From the NCBI GenBank assembly GCA_027924585.1, contig BSBM01000436.1:10431001-10495000 (forward strand): a stretch of DNA of 64,000 bases, given 5' to 3'. The DNA is from Larix kaempferi (Eukaryota > Streptophyta > Pinopsida > Pinales > Pinaceae). A model generated the notes under the pieces. That model searched no databases, had not been told where the DNA came from, and saw only the letters and a program-made list of their open reading frames with translations. Both the position numbers and the translations under genes were made by a program. The number at the start of each line of letters is the position of its first letter. Positions within the stretch are counted from its first letter, which is position 1. This document shows, in pieces, positions 9,516-21,450 of the stretch.

Positions 9516-10824
9516 ATGTGGAGACCTAGAATGGGACAACACACCAACTTGGGGTTTGTACAAACCCTATTGTTCCATGTGTCATTCATACTTAATGTAA
9601 CCATTCCCTTAGGGTTTTGTCGTTGACTTAGCTTATTGTTTGGTAGTAGACTTAATCTATGTATTATTATTGGCCTCCCTCACTTAATCATATGTAAAGG
9701 GAGGAGAGTGTCTTTTTTAATGACTCTTAGAGAGCATATCTTAGAGACTAATAGTTGGTTTGATGTTAACAATTTGGAGAATGTTGGAAGTTCATGTATT
9801 ACTCTTATAACAAGGATTAGTGCTTGTGAGTTGCTAGCACTAGGGTTCATTGGCTTGTGACATGCAAGTTTTGAGTATTGTAGCTTGTGGGACCTAAGCA
9901 TGTGTATCTCCTTGATTGCTTGTGTAATGCAAGTGGAAGATATTGGGGTTTGATTATTGGTGGAATGTTGGTTTGTTTGGAAGCTCCAAGGATTGGCTTG
10001 TAGAGCTTGGTGGGAGACCTTGTTTGGCCTTTGTATGATTGATTAAGCTTTGTAGTGATTATGGATGCCCTGGATAGGGTTTGGGATGCACTAAATGTTA
10101 TTTCTTGGGATGAGATGAAAGAACTTGTTGTAGAAACTTGGAATGAACTGAGGTTTTGTACTTGTTACTATGATAACATGAAGTGTACGATTGATACCTA
10201 AATTTGTGATTGTTGATTTGATTTTTCTAATGTATTGGGATAGTTTCATGGTTGTTTTGGTATGATGATTTATTAAGATAGAATGGTTGAATTCTATGTT
10301 GTTTTAACATTCTTAATGAAACTTTTAGATCTGATTTATTCTTGTTGAATTTCCATTGTCATTGAAGTAATATTCATATCCTTGTATTGAGATATCCCTT
10401 GCCCTAAGGCCTACTAAAATGATATCTACTTGAAGTATTTATAGTGTCTAGATTCTTCAATTTGCCTAAAGTAGTGTTGGGTAGATTTGAATTTTCTTGT
10501 AGGGTTGTTGAAGAAATTAGTCTCATCACTAAGGATGAAAACTCTATGAAATAGATTTGTGGCGTAATAGAAGTAAGGTGGAAATTTCAGATTGTATGAC
10601 AGAGTTTTGAAAATTTTACATCCTATCACAACTTGTTACATTGAAATTGTTTTCTTGTGAAAAATAGAGTTAAATATTTCAATGGGGAGTTGTTGGGTGT
10701 GAAGCTCTAGTTGCTTCACTGACTAGAGTTGTGATTTTCACTTGGGATAGGTGATTAATCTACTTTACTTGTTGGTTGAGTTTTCGATTGAGGTGTGTTT
10801 CAAGATTCACATGGATGACTATTC
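9516..10824 (+). other. Rest of 5' LTR and leader of copia A
   Basis: Non-coding between the alignable LTR part and gag. It is shared with copy B (about 19330-20592). No exact TGGTATCAGAGC primer-binding site was found, so the LTR/leader boundary is unknown. Confidence 0.5.
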
Positions 10825-11720
10825 TTGATCTTAGAGAATGTGACATGTTAGAAGGTTCTTCCAACTTTACACCTTGGAAGTATATATTATAGATGTTGTT
10901 GGAGGAGGTTTAGCTTTGGTTATCTATCGAGAACAAGGATACAATACCTATTGATATAGCTCAATTGGGTGATTACAAGAATAAGTAGGCAAAGGAAAAG
11001 CAAATCATTCATGATTTGGCAAAAAACCACTTGATCCCTCAAATTACAAAAAAGAAGACGACTAAGGATATATATAATTCTCTCATAGCTTTGTACTAGA
11101 GTGTGAACATTTCTTGCAAGTTGTACATGAGAAATAATATCTTGTCATTTGCATGAGTGAAATAGATACTATGGCTAGTTACTTGATGAAGATCACAAAG
11201 TTGAGAGAATAATGGACTACCATGGGGGTGAAGATTGAATATGAGGAGTTGGTGCCCATTACATTAAATGGTGTTTCTCCATTTTAGAAACTTTCTGTTC
11301 ATGGTGTTTGTGCTTATGAGAAGTTTCCTACCATTGAGAAGCTTTGGGATGATTGTGTGCAAGAAGAAAGAAGGCTATAGACTAGTTCAACCAATGAGAT
11401 TGAAGTAGAAGACCTTGGAATCATTAGGAGGATGAGGAAGGAGTCAATAAAGGAGTAACCATGAAGGGTAAGAAAGACGAGCCGAGCTAAGGAGTAACCA
11501 TGAAGGGTAAGAAAGACGAGCCAAGCTAAAGAGTAGCCATGACGGGTAAGAAAGATGAGCCAGCCTAAGGAGTAACCATGAAGGGTAAGAAAGACGAGCC
11601 AAGCTATTCAAACCAAGATAAGAGGGATTTTTAATCATGTGAAATGTTTCAAGTGTCATAAAAAATGATTGTATGCCAACCAATGTCTAGAGAAGAAGAA
11701 AGGAAAGGCCAAGTAGTAGA
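10825..11720 (+). pseudogene. gag: copia gag, copy A
   Basis: Starts ATG ACT ATT CTT at 10825. Broken frames still read like a UBN2-type Gag: SSNFTPWKYI, then H-D-L-A-K-N-H-L-I-P-Q-I-T-K-K and W-D-D-C-V-Q-E-E. A zinc-knuckle remnant C-F-K-C-H-K-K, stop, L-Y-A-N-Q-C lies near 11650. Several in-frame stops make it non-functional. The corresponding Gag in copy B keeps a longer open stretch (21001-21237). Confidence 0.75.
11451..11606 (+). repeat. 39-bp tandem repeat, four units, inside copia A gag
   Basis: Four consecutive units of aggagtaaccatgaagggta plus agaaagacgagcc(g/a)agcta. Copy B has a single diverged unit at about 21231-21270, so the expansion happened after the segmental duplication. 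The minus-strand open frame across it (11444-11683, repeated R-L-S-Y-P-S-W-L-L-L) is a by-product of the repeat. Confidence 0.85.
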
Positions 11721-12240
11721 AACAAATGTAAAAGAGTGCAATTATTGTGACAAAAGTATAGGAGTTAGCATCCAATCTTGAGACTACCTTCTCCATGGTC
11801 CCTTGTTTAGCTACCAGAATGTGTCTAATGTTGAATGGTATGTGGGAAATGAGTCATTGAAACACATGAGTTATAACATGAACTTTAGTAGGTTTCAAGA
11901 GCAAGAGGGAGGAATGTGGTGGAGTTAGTTGGTGATGCCACCTATCTTTTCAAGGGAGTGCACTTTATCTCTTTACCAATTCCTTTAGGTAATGTTCTTG
12001 ATTTGGACATTATTTTATTTGTTCCTAGTTAGAGGAAGACTTTTCTTTCAATTTCTTGCATGAAATATTCACATCACATAGTTTTTTTAAGATTAGCAGT
12101 GCACGATCAATGATTGTAGTTTAACAAGTCCAATAAATTTGTTTAGAGTTGTGTGGGATGGTGGCCTTTATAGGTTACGTGTTGATCCTATGGTTCCAGT
12201 GCATCACACTAGGAAGTTGGGTGAGCCTTTCAATGTTGAG
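11721..12240 (+). pseudogene. pol: copia protease/pre-integrase remnant, copy A
   Basis: Broken frames recall the protease-to-integrase segment: Y-L-F-K-G-V-H-F, then I-L-F-V-P-S, stop, R-K-T-F-L-S-I-S (compare YVPGLKKNLLSIS in copia-2), then a G-L-Y-R-L-like pre-integrase box. No catalytic DSG and no integrase D-D-E residues are visible. Confidence 0.55.
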
Positions 12241-13805
12241 AAAATGTATGCAGATAAGGAATGGAGGGATGCCACGATGAAGGAGTATAACTCAATCCTA
12301 AAAAATGATGTTTGAGGGATGCCACGATGAAGGAGTATAACTCCATCCTAAAAAATGATGGTTGGGAGATTGCACTGAGATCTGCAGGGAAATTAGCAAT
12401 TGATTCTAGATGGTTGCACAAGATCAAACGCATGACTAATGAGAGTATTGAAAAGTATAAGGCAAGTACTAGAGGGTTCTCTTAGAAAGAAGGAGTCCAT
12501 TACGATGATACTTTTAGTCTTGTTTCCAAGAACAGTTCTATCCAAACCATTATCGCATTAGCAACATGTTATGGTTGGTCTTTTGTGTCAGATGGATGTT
12601 AAGAAATAATTCTTGAATGATGGTGTGATTAAAGAAGTGTAGAGGTTTTGAGGTGTATGGGGTAGATAGCCATGTTTATGGGTTTAAGAAATCCCTTTAT
12701 GGGTTGAAACAAGATCCATGATCTTGGTACTCTAGGATGGATACCCGGGTACCTACTAAACATGGGATGTTTTAAGACTAGAGACAATCCAAAAATTGAT
12801 TACCTGTGTGATAAATATGTCTTGGTTGTCTTGGTATCATATGAAGCTTACTTGATTATTAGATATCGCTCAAGGAATCTTATTATGTGGTGCAAGAAGA
12901 AATAAGAAAGTGAATTTGATATGAATGATATTGCTCCACTACATTACTTTTTATAGTTGGAGGTTTGGCAAGTTATAGGAGAAGTCTTTGTTTGGCAAGG
13001 GTAGTACACATTGAAGATTTTGTGAAGATTCAAGATTTGATGCAAATCCTTGGCCACACCCATGGTGCTAAATTTGAAGGTTACTTTTGATGAGGATGTT
13101 GATTTGGTTAATCCTACCTTATTCAAGTAGTGGATTGAGTTATTGATATACCTTGTGAAGACTAGGTCATAAATAAGCTATGTTGTGAATACCTTGATCC
13201 AATTTATGGTTGAACCTTGTTAGGCTCAATGGGTGGTTGGAAGGCATGTTCTCATGTATTTGAAGGGCACAATCCATTCACAATCAAGTGTACAAGAGAT
13301 GACGGATTGTTACTCCATGGATTTTGTGGCTCAAACTGGCCCATAGGGGGATCAAACTCTCATAAGAGTACTTTTGACTTTTGTTTTAGCATGGGAAAAT
13401 GGGTTACATATGATTTCTTGGTTCAGCAAGATGCCGACAACAATTACACTCAGTTTAGTGGAGGTGGAGTATATGGAAACTTGTTTAGCTAGTTATGAGG
13501 CTATTTGGCTTCACAAGCTATTAATAGAGTTGGGTGATATGAGGTTGGAGTTGACATTTGTGTAGTGATAATCAAAGTTGTGGGAGTATTTGAGAATCAA
13601 ATGTTCCATGACCACTCTAAGCATATTAATATTTGTTATCATTTCTCTCAAAGATAGGGTACATAAGGGTGCTCTTTCCCTTTACTATATTCTCATGCAT
13701 TTGGAGGTCATTGATATTCTAAAAAGCCTATTAGATAAGGGGAAGTTTGAAATGCTAAGGGAAAAACTTGGTGTTATAGAAAATAATTTCCTTGAAAATA
13801 TGGAG
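12241..13805 (+). pseudogene. pol: copia reverse transcriptase-RNase H, copy A
   Basis: Multiple-frame remnant beginning K-E-W-R-D-A-T-M-K-E-Y-N-S-I-L-K-N-D-V, which aligns with the start of RT in copia-2. A 45-bp piece of this start is duplicated in tandem (about 12266-12358). The catalytic Y-V-D-D box is lost. RNase H traces near 13330-13565 include S-K-M-P-T-T-I-T-L-S-L-V-E-V-E-Y and C-L-A-S-Y-E-A-I-W-L-H-K-L-L. The order RT-RNase H at the 3' end is the Ty1/copia arrangement. Confidence 0.75.
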
Positions 13806-14220
13806 TGTTAGCTTTTTGTTGCTTTGAAAGTTTTTCACCTACCTGAAGGAGCACTTCATGTGATGTGGAGGGCCTATGGTCTCCTGACCCCTTTGTTGTA
13901 TTTTGGTTGACTTATAGTTTGAGAGTGTAGTGGGAGTATGCTACCTCAGGATCAATGCTAGGAAAGTGTACTTCTTGATGTGGTAGTTGGAACACACGAG
14001 GTGGCATGACATCTTCTACAAGGGCGCATTTGTTGAGGAGGATGGGCACTTGGGATAAGTGGAGTGACCACCTTGGAGGACAATGTTATGCACTTAGATA
14101 TTGGGCATGAAGCCACATTGCACATATGTTGAGAAGGAACATTTGAGTTGAGGAGCCCTTATTGGAGGACATGTCATCTTGCATGGAGGAGTGCATCAAG
14201 GCCCTTAAACCTATTGGAGA
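13806..14220 (+). repeat. Truncated 3' LTR of copia A
   Basis: Begins TGTTAGCTTTTTGTTGC and aligns with the 5' LTR for about 410 bp. It then stops near gaggagtgcat, where unrelated sequence (the opposite-strand LTR) begins. Copy B shows the same truncation near 23815, so it predates the duplication. Confidence 0.7.
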
Positions 14221-14649
14221 ATCAAAGAATTATGTAGATCAAAGAGCTAGTATTCTAAGAGAGAGGTGGTGTTTAAAAACACTCTTATCATAGATATTAC
14301 ATATTCATCATACACACTTTTATCACTTGCATATTTACATTGACCCCTAGGGCCATCTTATATAGCACCAAGATGTAACCAACTCCCTTGAAGTGAAGAA
14401 GATGAGGTCCACGTAGAATAGTTAGGGTGCATCATGAACTCCTTAATTTTTGCCTATTTTTGTGCATCATTTGATTGTTCTATTCTAGCTACCTAACCAA
14501 TTGAATGCTTAGTCGGCGATCCAGGTAGCCTCTCAGTTGACCATTTAGTCAAATTCCTAGTCAACCTCCCAGTGGACTATCGACTATCGATTGACTGTCT
14601 CCAAAATATTTAGAGGTGTGAAGAACCTCGAAAGCCCATTGTTCCAACA
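14221..14649 (-). repeat. LTR of a second element, minus strand, copy A
   Basis: On the minus strand a TGTTGGAACA start lies at 14649, preceded by a purine-rich tract (rc of aacccccc at 14648-14655). A TATA box (rc of ttatata, about 14359-14365) lies inside. This is the layout PPT-LTR of a 3' LTR. Copy B has the matching sequence ending at 24293. The left end is placed only approximately, at the break with the copia 3' LTR. Confidence 0.45.
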
Positions 14650-15390
14650 ACCCCCCATTAACATAACACCCTAGATACTCAAGAAGTAAAATTACTTATG
14701 TCCACCCCCCCATAATTGCAACCTCATGAGGCTCGAGAGAAACCCAAAGTTGGACAAATTTATCTAGCTAATGCAAATTATGGAGAAATTTGTGTGAAAC
14801 CAATGGTTGTTATGCCTCAAAATGGCAAGAGAATTCCATGAAACTTATGCCATGGTATGAGTTTGTGGAAATTGGGTACTTGCAATTGAAATTATAAGAG
14901 GAAATGAGATGACTTGTGGGAAAAACCATGGTTGGAATATTCACAATCACTAAAGAAACCACCATTAAACCTACTACCCTTTATTGCTGCCCATTCACTT
15001 TTTCAGTTATGTGTTTGTCCTATAGGTTATTCCTAGAAGGCAATCAACAGTTTGGATTCTTCCTCTTACACCAAAGGTCATTGAAAAGGTAAGAAGATCC
15101 TAAATGGACTATGGAGAAGAGAAGGAAAAGATCTTCCTTATATTGTGTAGGGCAATCGAAGAGAGTTCCATCATTGATTGAACATTGGATGAAGATTTGG
15201 AGATCTCAATAGTGAGTAGACTAGCTATGTCAAGATTACAAAGGATTAGACACAGCAAAATTAGAGTGCCATAGGAGTTTTCTTTACCCAATCATGGTTT
15301 GGCTTGGTGATGAAATCCTTATTTGATTCCTATGATTAAGCAGTAATTTGCTTCTCAACATCTGGTTTGGTGGAGTTGCTTTCATTTGCA
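14650..15390 (-). other. Internal remnant next to the minus-strand LTR, copy A
   Basis: Matches 24294-24900 in copy B, where one minus-strand frame stays open for 95 codons. In copy A the same region is broken by stops. I do not recognise the encoded protein. By position it would be the 3'-most coding part of the element whose LTR ends at 14649. Confidence 0.4.
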
Positions 15391-15773
15391 GAGAAACATT
15401 CATATGCCTTTCTATGGAATGATTTCTATTTACAATATTTTAATGAATGAATTCCAACTATGCAATTTTAATGAATAATGAATGAATTCCAACTATGAGG
15501 ACCAAAAAATGTTTGACCGGTGTGTGTAGATAGCATCTTGTTGATCACCACACCGAGAGAACTGAGGCTACAGAGACGAGCATTATAATATTCTACAGAA
15601 TGCGTCATGTTTTCATGGAAGTATCATAAATTCCGGTATACAGATGTCTATTTTTGTTTTGTTGCAACCTGAACCTTTGAGGTTCATAATGTGGCATCAC
15701 CAAAAATAGGCCAGTGTATTAAGCGTCAGGCAATATAAAACATATTTCCGCAAATAGATATTGTTTATTAGGG
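15391..15773. other. Short spacer before tRNA-Lys A
   Basis: Non-coding. A tandem duplication of about 45 bp (aatgaattccaactatg twice, near 15446-15497). Otherwise no feature. Confidence 0.5.
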
Positions 15774-15846
15774 CGCCGTCTGTGGGAATCGAACCCACGA
15801 CCACGTGGTTAAAAGCCACGCGCTCTACCAGCTGAGCTAAGACGGC
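15774..15846 (-). tRNA. tRNA-Lys (anticodon UUU), copy A
   Basis: The 73-nt minus-strand gene starts GCCGTCTTAGCTCAGCTGG and folds as a full cloverleaf. The acceptor stem GCCGTCT/AGACGGC is perfectly paired, with discriminator G. The anticodon arm is CGTGG-CTTTTAA-CCACG, giving anticodon TTT, and the T arm is GTGGG-TTCGATT-CCCAC. Box A (TAGCTCAGCTGG) and box B (GGTTCGATTCC) internal promoters are intact. There is no intron. The nearest TTTT terminator on the minus strand is about 33 nt downstream (15737-15740), which is weaker than in copy B. CCA is not encoded, as expected for a nuclear gene. Confidence 0.97.
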
Positions 15847-17330
15847 ATCGCTACCTGTTAATAATTTTATCTCCTGTAATTTATTTATCAATAAAATTGA
15901 ACAGTGAACAAAATAATTAATACTTTAAATTGAAACTGTGAATGTGATAAAGGTAAAAATTAAATTAATAATTATAATTGAAATTATGTACTTTATTAAA
16001 TTAATGCTAATTTCTCAAAGTTTAAATGAATAAAAATAGATAAGTCAAATGAAATTATGTTACGGAAAAAATTATTCAATATTTGCCTTGTCACATTAAA
16101 GTACTTTTAGGAATAAGAATAAATATAACATTAAAGTACTTTTGAGAATAAGAATAAATATAACAAAGGTTGCTAACAATTTTAGTCATTTAGATAATTT
16201 AAGAAATGAAGAAATGTATTTCGCTTTTGATTATTTTATTATTGGTTGTAGATTGGGTGGTTGGAAGGAATGATTCTTGCCTTTTTCACCTAGGTTCAAT
16301 TCTTGTAAGTGACATGTAAATTGTGTTTTTGGGTTTTGGTTGGAATCCAGTGAATTTCTTTTTGATAAAATCCAAATTTGAAAATGTTGAAATTGTGTTT
16401 TTGAATTTATAAATAAATTTAGCATCCTCGAATATCCCATGTCACTCAAATTATACATTTTTCATAACTAATATATGTGATTCTAAGATTTTTAAAAGTT
16501 TTCAACAAAACTCCCAACAAAATAAAACAAAAAAATAATTTTTAATTAAAAAAACAATATAAAAAATAAAAATGAAAGAATAATGATTTATAAAACAAAG
16601 GCTTTGTTCTCAACATCCTGCTTTCTTATTACATTAATGTTTATATGTTTATGTTACACAATGAATATTTTTAGTTATGTGTTGGTAAACAAAAGGGGAA
16701 GTAGGAAGTGATTGAGACACAAATTTGCAGTTATGTGTTGGCAAACAAAAGGGTAAGTAGAAAGTGATTGAGACACAAAAGTAAGGCACGTGCCCTCTGG
16801 GTTTCATAGTGATGGATGCCATTAGATTGATAATGTAAGGTAAGGAACTTTCATCTTACATCTGGATGAAAACCATGGATACATATAAAGATCGTCCATG
16901 GGCAGAGGAAGAAGCTCTTGTATACTTAATGGCCATAACAAGTTCTTTTCTTCGTTTTGGTTTATAAGTTTAGAAATTTGAGGAATTCATTGAAACGTTC
17001 ATATATCAATATACACTAATCACAGTTTTTTTTATAAGAAAGTTCATTATTTTAATTTTTTTCAAAGTTTTTATTTCATTATTTTCTTCAAAATTTTTAT
17101 GTTATTATTATTTTATTTTGATAAAGTTTTACTTGGTCTAATAATTTCTTTGTAAAGAAAAAGCTTTTGAAGAAGGTTTTGCTTCCATTTACTTTTGATA
17201 TTTCGTTTTCATTATGTATTTGATTTCAATATTGTAAGCTTTAAGAGGCTTGGTGTTAGAATATAAAGTTTACATATATCGTAAGGTATTTTAATGAGCT
17301 GAGATATAAAAATTAGGGTTATATGTATGA
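15847..17330. other. AT-rich spacer between duplication copies
   Basis: No supported gene. 16052-16162 is the last block matching copy B (27909-28112). A direct repeat of about 52 bp with period 57 (agttatgtgttgg, then agtgattgagacacaaa) occurs at about 16674-16780. 16166-17330 is unique in this window. Confidence 0.6.
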
Positions 17331-18435
17331 TTAGCTTTTAGGGTTTTGGACAAATAATGCATTGATTATTCATAATATCAATGGGTATTGTTGTGTAAAT
17401 ATTTCTCATATTCCTTTTTTATGTAACCATATATAAGATTTCTATATTTAATGATGGTTGATTTCTTATATATATATATATCGTTTTTTAATGTTTTTAA
17501 TAAGGTGAGATGAGAGAAAAATATCAATGCTAAAAGATTTGGTTTTCTCAACATCCAAGTATATCCACAACCTTTGTATTTTTTAAATATCTTAATATAA
17601 ATCGACATCAATTTTGTTAAAATACTTTTTATATTATAACATTATTAATTATGAGTTTGTATATTTTAAATATCTTAATATAATCTACATCAATTTTGTT
17701 AAAATATTTATTATATTATAACATTATTAGTTATGAGGTCACTTTTGATTATTGAAACCAATCCACAATTTGCTTTCAATCACCAATGAATGAAACCATA
17801 TGAATGTTTATTTAAGCATAAAATGTGTCTTCTAACCAAGCGAGTATTAAATTATATAAATCAAGGATCATCAATTGAATGTATTTCATAAATATAATTT
17901 ACAGGATAACATTAATGTATTTAATAAAAATGTAGAGATGGTTTGGAAACTAAATGATGATAGGATTACAGGTGCGCATAGGATTATCGAGTAATTCACT
18001 AATCCAAAATAGATTACACCAAGTATTTTATGAAGATTAGTTGATGTCACACAACCATATGGTTATAATTATTGTCTAAGACTCATCAATTCTTTCTAAA
18101 AAAAATAAAATAAACTTCATGAAGAGTTTGGGAAATCAACCATGCACATGTATTAATCAACAAAAGCTCTATTTAGGTCCTAATTAGCCTCACAAAGTGG
18201 GTTCAAAATAAATCAACGTGTTAGTGGAAAGGTGCGATGTGGACATTGATGGTATTTGAAATTTATGGATGGTTTTTATTCATCAATCCTATAATCTAAT
18301 TTAGGGCTACATAATAGAGTTCAATATTATTAATTGATTGAAGGATCAAAACTTAGTGAAGGTGTCATTATATCCATATAGCTGATTGGAATCCCAAAAG
18401 CCTCCATACAATGAGTATTACCCAACATTTGCATG
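17331..18435. other. AT-rich non-coding start of copy B
   Basis: Matches 5401-6900 with small indels. It lacks the repeat expansions of copy A. No gene. Confidence 0.6.
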
Positions 18436-18938
18436 CACCAACATTTATAAGAGATAACCCTCCCATGGAATTTTCTAGGGTAAGGGCAGCCTTATAATAT
18501 AAACATACTTGATTAATCACCACATCTTCTCCAAGAATTGATTTCTCCTTTAATAGATTTATGTATGTGCTCTTTTCCTTCTTCTCTTCGTTAGTCCCTT
18601 CTCCTTTAAGGCCTTGGTGCCCTAATCTTTGTCACCACTAAGTGATCTTCTCCCATTATATTTTTTTTAACAAGCTTATGAATTTCAAGAACTCCTCTTC
18701 CCCCACTACAAGGATGATTTATGCCCTAGATTCAGATATGAACCCTTGTAATTCTCTAGATCCTAGTTTTCCTAAAAATCATCAACAAATCCAAACTCCC
18801 TCTTTAATAACTCAATGCCAAGGTTCCCTGATAAAATTATATTAGCAATTGCAAGATCAAGAAAACGTCTTTGAAACACCTCTAAGATTACATCAAATCT
18901 AATCTCCACATTTATCACGAGTTTGTTTGTCCACATCT
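18436..18938. other. Copy-B spacer and ancestral copia flank
   Basis: 18436-18674 has no counterpart in copy A apart from weak pyrimidine-rich similarity. 18675-18938 matches 8845-9107. No gene; the small plus-strand frame at 18642-18845 has no support. Confidence 0.5.
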
Positions 18939-19330
18939 TGTTATCTTTTGGCTGCTATGAAAATGTTTTTGCCTAGTTATGGGAGCGCTTCATGTGATGT
19001 GGAGGGCTTGTGGTCCCCTATCCCCTTTCTAGTATTTTGGTTTACTTATATTTGGAGAGCTTAGTGGGTCTATACTTACCTTGGGATTAGTGCTAGGGGG
19101 TTGCACTTCTTAATGTGGTAGTTAGCACACATGTCAAATATGCATCTTTGACAAGGGAGTAGTTCTTGAGGATGATGGGTGCTTGAGATATGTGGACTGA
19201 CCAAATTGGATGAGGGCATCATGCACTTAGAGGTTGGACACAAATACCTAGGAGCATTGGAGCCACCTTTCATATATTTGGAGGATACACCATCTTGCTT
19301 ATTGGAGGCTTAACATGTAGACACCTATAC
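18939..19330 (+). repeat. 5' LTR of copia B (alignable part)
   Basis: Matches 9108-9515 and, less closely, 23410-23815. A deletion of some tens of bases relative to copy A lies near 19275 (the cacttgaattgagcc part is missing). The 3' end is undetermined. Confidence 0.6.
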
Positions 19331-20592
19331 TTGGATAGGGCACCACCTTGTGGTTTGTACAAATCCTATTGCGCCATACTTAGTGTAACTCTTCCCTTAC
19401 GGATTTGTCATTGACTTAGCATATTGTTTAATTGCATACTTAATATATGAAATATTATTGGCCTCCCTCACCTAATCATATGCAAAGGGAGGGAAATGTC
19501 TATGTTAATAACTCTTGGAGAGCATTTCTTAGAGACTAATAGTTGTTTTGATTTTAGCGATTTGGATAATATTGGAAGATCATGTATTACTCTTGCAATA
19601 AGGATTAGTGCTTGTGAGATACTAGCGCTAGGGTTCGTTGGTTTGTGAGACACAAGTTTTGAGTATTATAGCTTGTGGGACTTAAGCATGTGGATCTCCT
19701 TCATCTCTTGTGTGATGCAAGTGGGAGATATCGGGGATTGACAGTTGGAGAATGTTGGCTTGTTTGGATGCTCCAAGGCTTGGCTTGTAGAAATTGGTGT
19801 GAGGCCTTGTTTGGTATTTGTATGATTGCTTAAGGTTTGTAGTGATTATGGAATATGGATTCCCTAGCTAGGCTTTGCGACGCACTAAACAGTTTTTGCT
19901 TGGGATGAGATGAAAGGAATTGTACCGAACTAAGGTATTGTACTTATTACTATGATAATATAAAGTGTACGATTGTTACCTAAATTTGTGATTTTGATTT
20001 TATTTTTATAATGTATTGGGCTAGTTTCATGGTTGTTTAGTATGATGATTTATTAAGATAGTGTAGCTAAATATGTTGTTTTAACATGCTTAATGAAACT
20101 TTTAGATTTGATTTGTTCTTGTTAAATTTCCATTGTCATTGAAGTAATACTCATATCCTTGTATTGAGATAAATCTTGCTATAAGGGCTACTTAAATGAT
20201 ATATACTTGAAGTATTTGTAGTGTCTACATTCTTGAGTTTTCCAAAAGTAGTGTTGGGTAGATTTGAATTTTCTTGTAGGGTTAATGAAGAAATTAGTCT
20301 ATGCACTAAGGATGAAAACTTTATGAAACAGATTGGTGACGTAATAGAAGTAAGGTGGAAATTTCAGATTGTATGACAAATTTTTGAAATGTCTACATCA
20401 TATCACAACTTGTTACATTGAAATTGTTTTATTGTGGAAAGACATAGTTAAATATTTCAATGGGGAAATGTCGGGTGTGAAGCTCTAGTTGGTTCACGAA
20501 CTAGAGTTTTGATTTTCACTTGGGATAGGTGATTAATCTACTTTACTTGTTGGTTGATTTTTCTATTGAGGTGTGATTCAATATTTGCAAGG

Positions 20593-21450
20593 ATGACTAT
20601 TCTTGGCCTTAGATAATGTGACATGTTAGAAGGTTCTTCCAACTTCAAACCTTGGAAGTATAGACTATAGATGTTGTTGGAGGAGGTTTAGATTTGGTTA
20701 TTTGTTAAGAAAAAGGATATTGCACCTATTGATCTTGCTTAATTGGTTGATTACAAGAATATGGAGGCAAAGGAAAAGAAACAAATTCTTGATTTGGTGA
20801 AACACCACTTGATCCCTCACATTACAGAGAAGAAGACGACTAAGGATATGTATGATTCTCTCATAGGTTAGTACTACAGTGTGAACATTTCTTGCAAGTT
20901 GTACATGAGTAATAATCTCTTTGTCATTTGCATGAGTGAAACAGATATTATGGCTATTTACTTGATGAAGACCATAGAGTTGAGAGAATAGTGGACTACC
21001 ATGGGAGTGAAGATTGAAGATCAGGAATTGGTGCCCATTGCACTTAATGATGTTTCTCCATCTTGGAAACTCTTTGTCCATGGTATTTGTGCTTGTGAGA
21101 AGTTGCCTACCATTGATAATCTTTGGGATGATTGTGTGCAAGAAGAAACAAAGCTAGGGACTAGTTCAACTAGGGAGATTGGAGTAGAAGACCTTGCACT
21201 CATCAGGAGGATGAGGAAGGATCCAATAAAGGAGTAATCGTGAAGGGTAAGAAAGATGAGTCAAGTTTATATTCAAACCAAGGTAATAAGGATTTCAATC
21301 ATGTGGAATGTTTCAAGTGTCATAAAAAATGATTTTATGCCAACCAATGTCTAGAGAAGAAGAAAGAAAAGGCCAAGTAGTAGAAACAAATGGAGATGAG
21401 TGCAAAGATTGTGACAAAAGTATAGGAGTTGTCATCCAATATTGAGACTA
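20593..21450 (+). pseudogene. gag: copia gag, copy B
   Basis: ATG ACT ATT CTT at 20593. It has several stops but reads D-L-V-K-H-H-L-I-P-H-I-T-E-K-K-T-T-K-D-M-Y-D-S-L. The longest intact stretch (21001-21237) begins MGVKIEDQELVPIALNDV and continues S-P-S-W-K-L-F-V-H-G-I-C-A. This parallels L-P-S-S-W-D-S-F-I-Q-G-I-C-A in the copia-2 Gag and identifies a UBN2-type Gag. The zinc-knuckle region near 21310-21350 is broken. Confidence 0.75.

Larger units (their letters stand above)
9108..14220 (+). mobile_element. Integrase-less Ty1/copia element, copy A (decayed)
   Basis: Defined by two direct repeats starting TGTTATCTTTT (9108) and TGTTAGCTTTTT (13806), with a copia-type gag and an RT-RNase H region between. 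Many stops and frameshifts. The gag and RT resemble those of the younger copia-2 element (39153-46450), so they are related lineages. The pre-integrase region runs straight into the start of RT, so integrase is deleted. Copy B (18939) has the same deletion. The 3' LTR is cut after about 410 bp. Confidence 0.8.
5401..16165 (+). repeat. Segmental duplication, copy A
   Basis: Starts at ctagctttttagggttttgg, matching 17331 in copy B, and ends in the decayed sequence at 16052-16162 that matches 27909-28112. Blocks match in the same order: 5401-6900 with 17331-18435, 8845-15846 with 18675-25673, and 16052-16162 with 27909-28112. The long middle block keeps a nearly constant offset of about 9.83 kb. 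Copy A has about 1.9 kb not found in B (6905-8844). Each copy carries the same truncated copia element, the same opposite-strand LTR and one tRNA-Lys gene, so all of these predate the duplication. Confidence 0.8.

Noticed and set aside
9332-9604. Minus-strand ORF in the copia A LTR (also 19076-19273)
   Set aside because: Lies inside an LTR and recurs only because of the duplication.
11444-11683. Minus-strand repeat protein with R-L-S-Y-P-S-W-L-L-L units
   Set aside because: Direct consequence of the 39-bp tandem repeat; copy B has no such frame.
15697-15891. Minus-strand ORF of 64 codons across tRNA-Lys A
   Set aside because: It is the translation of the tRNA gene itself and its flanks; no independent coding evidence.
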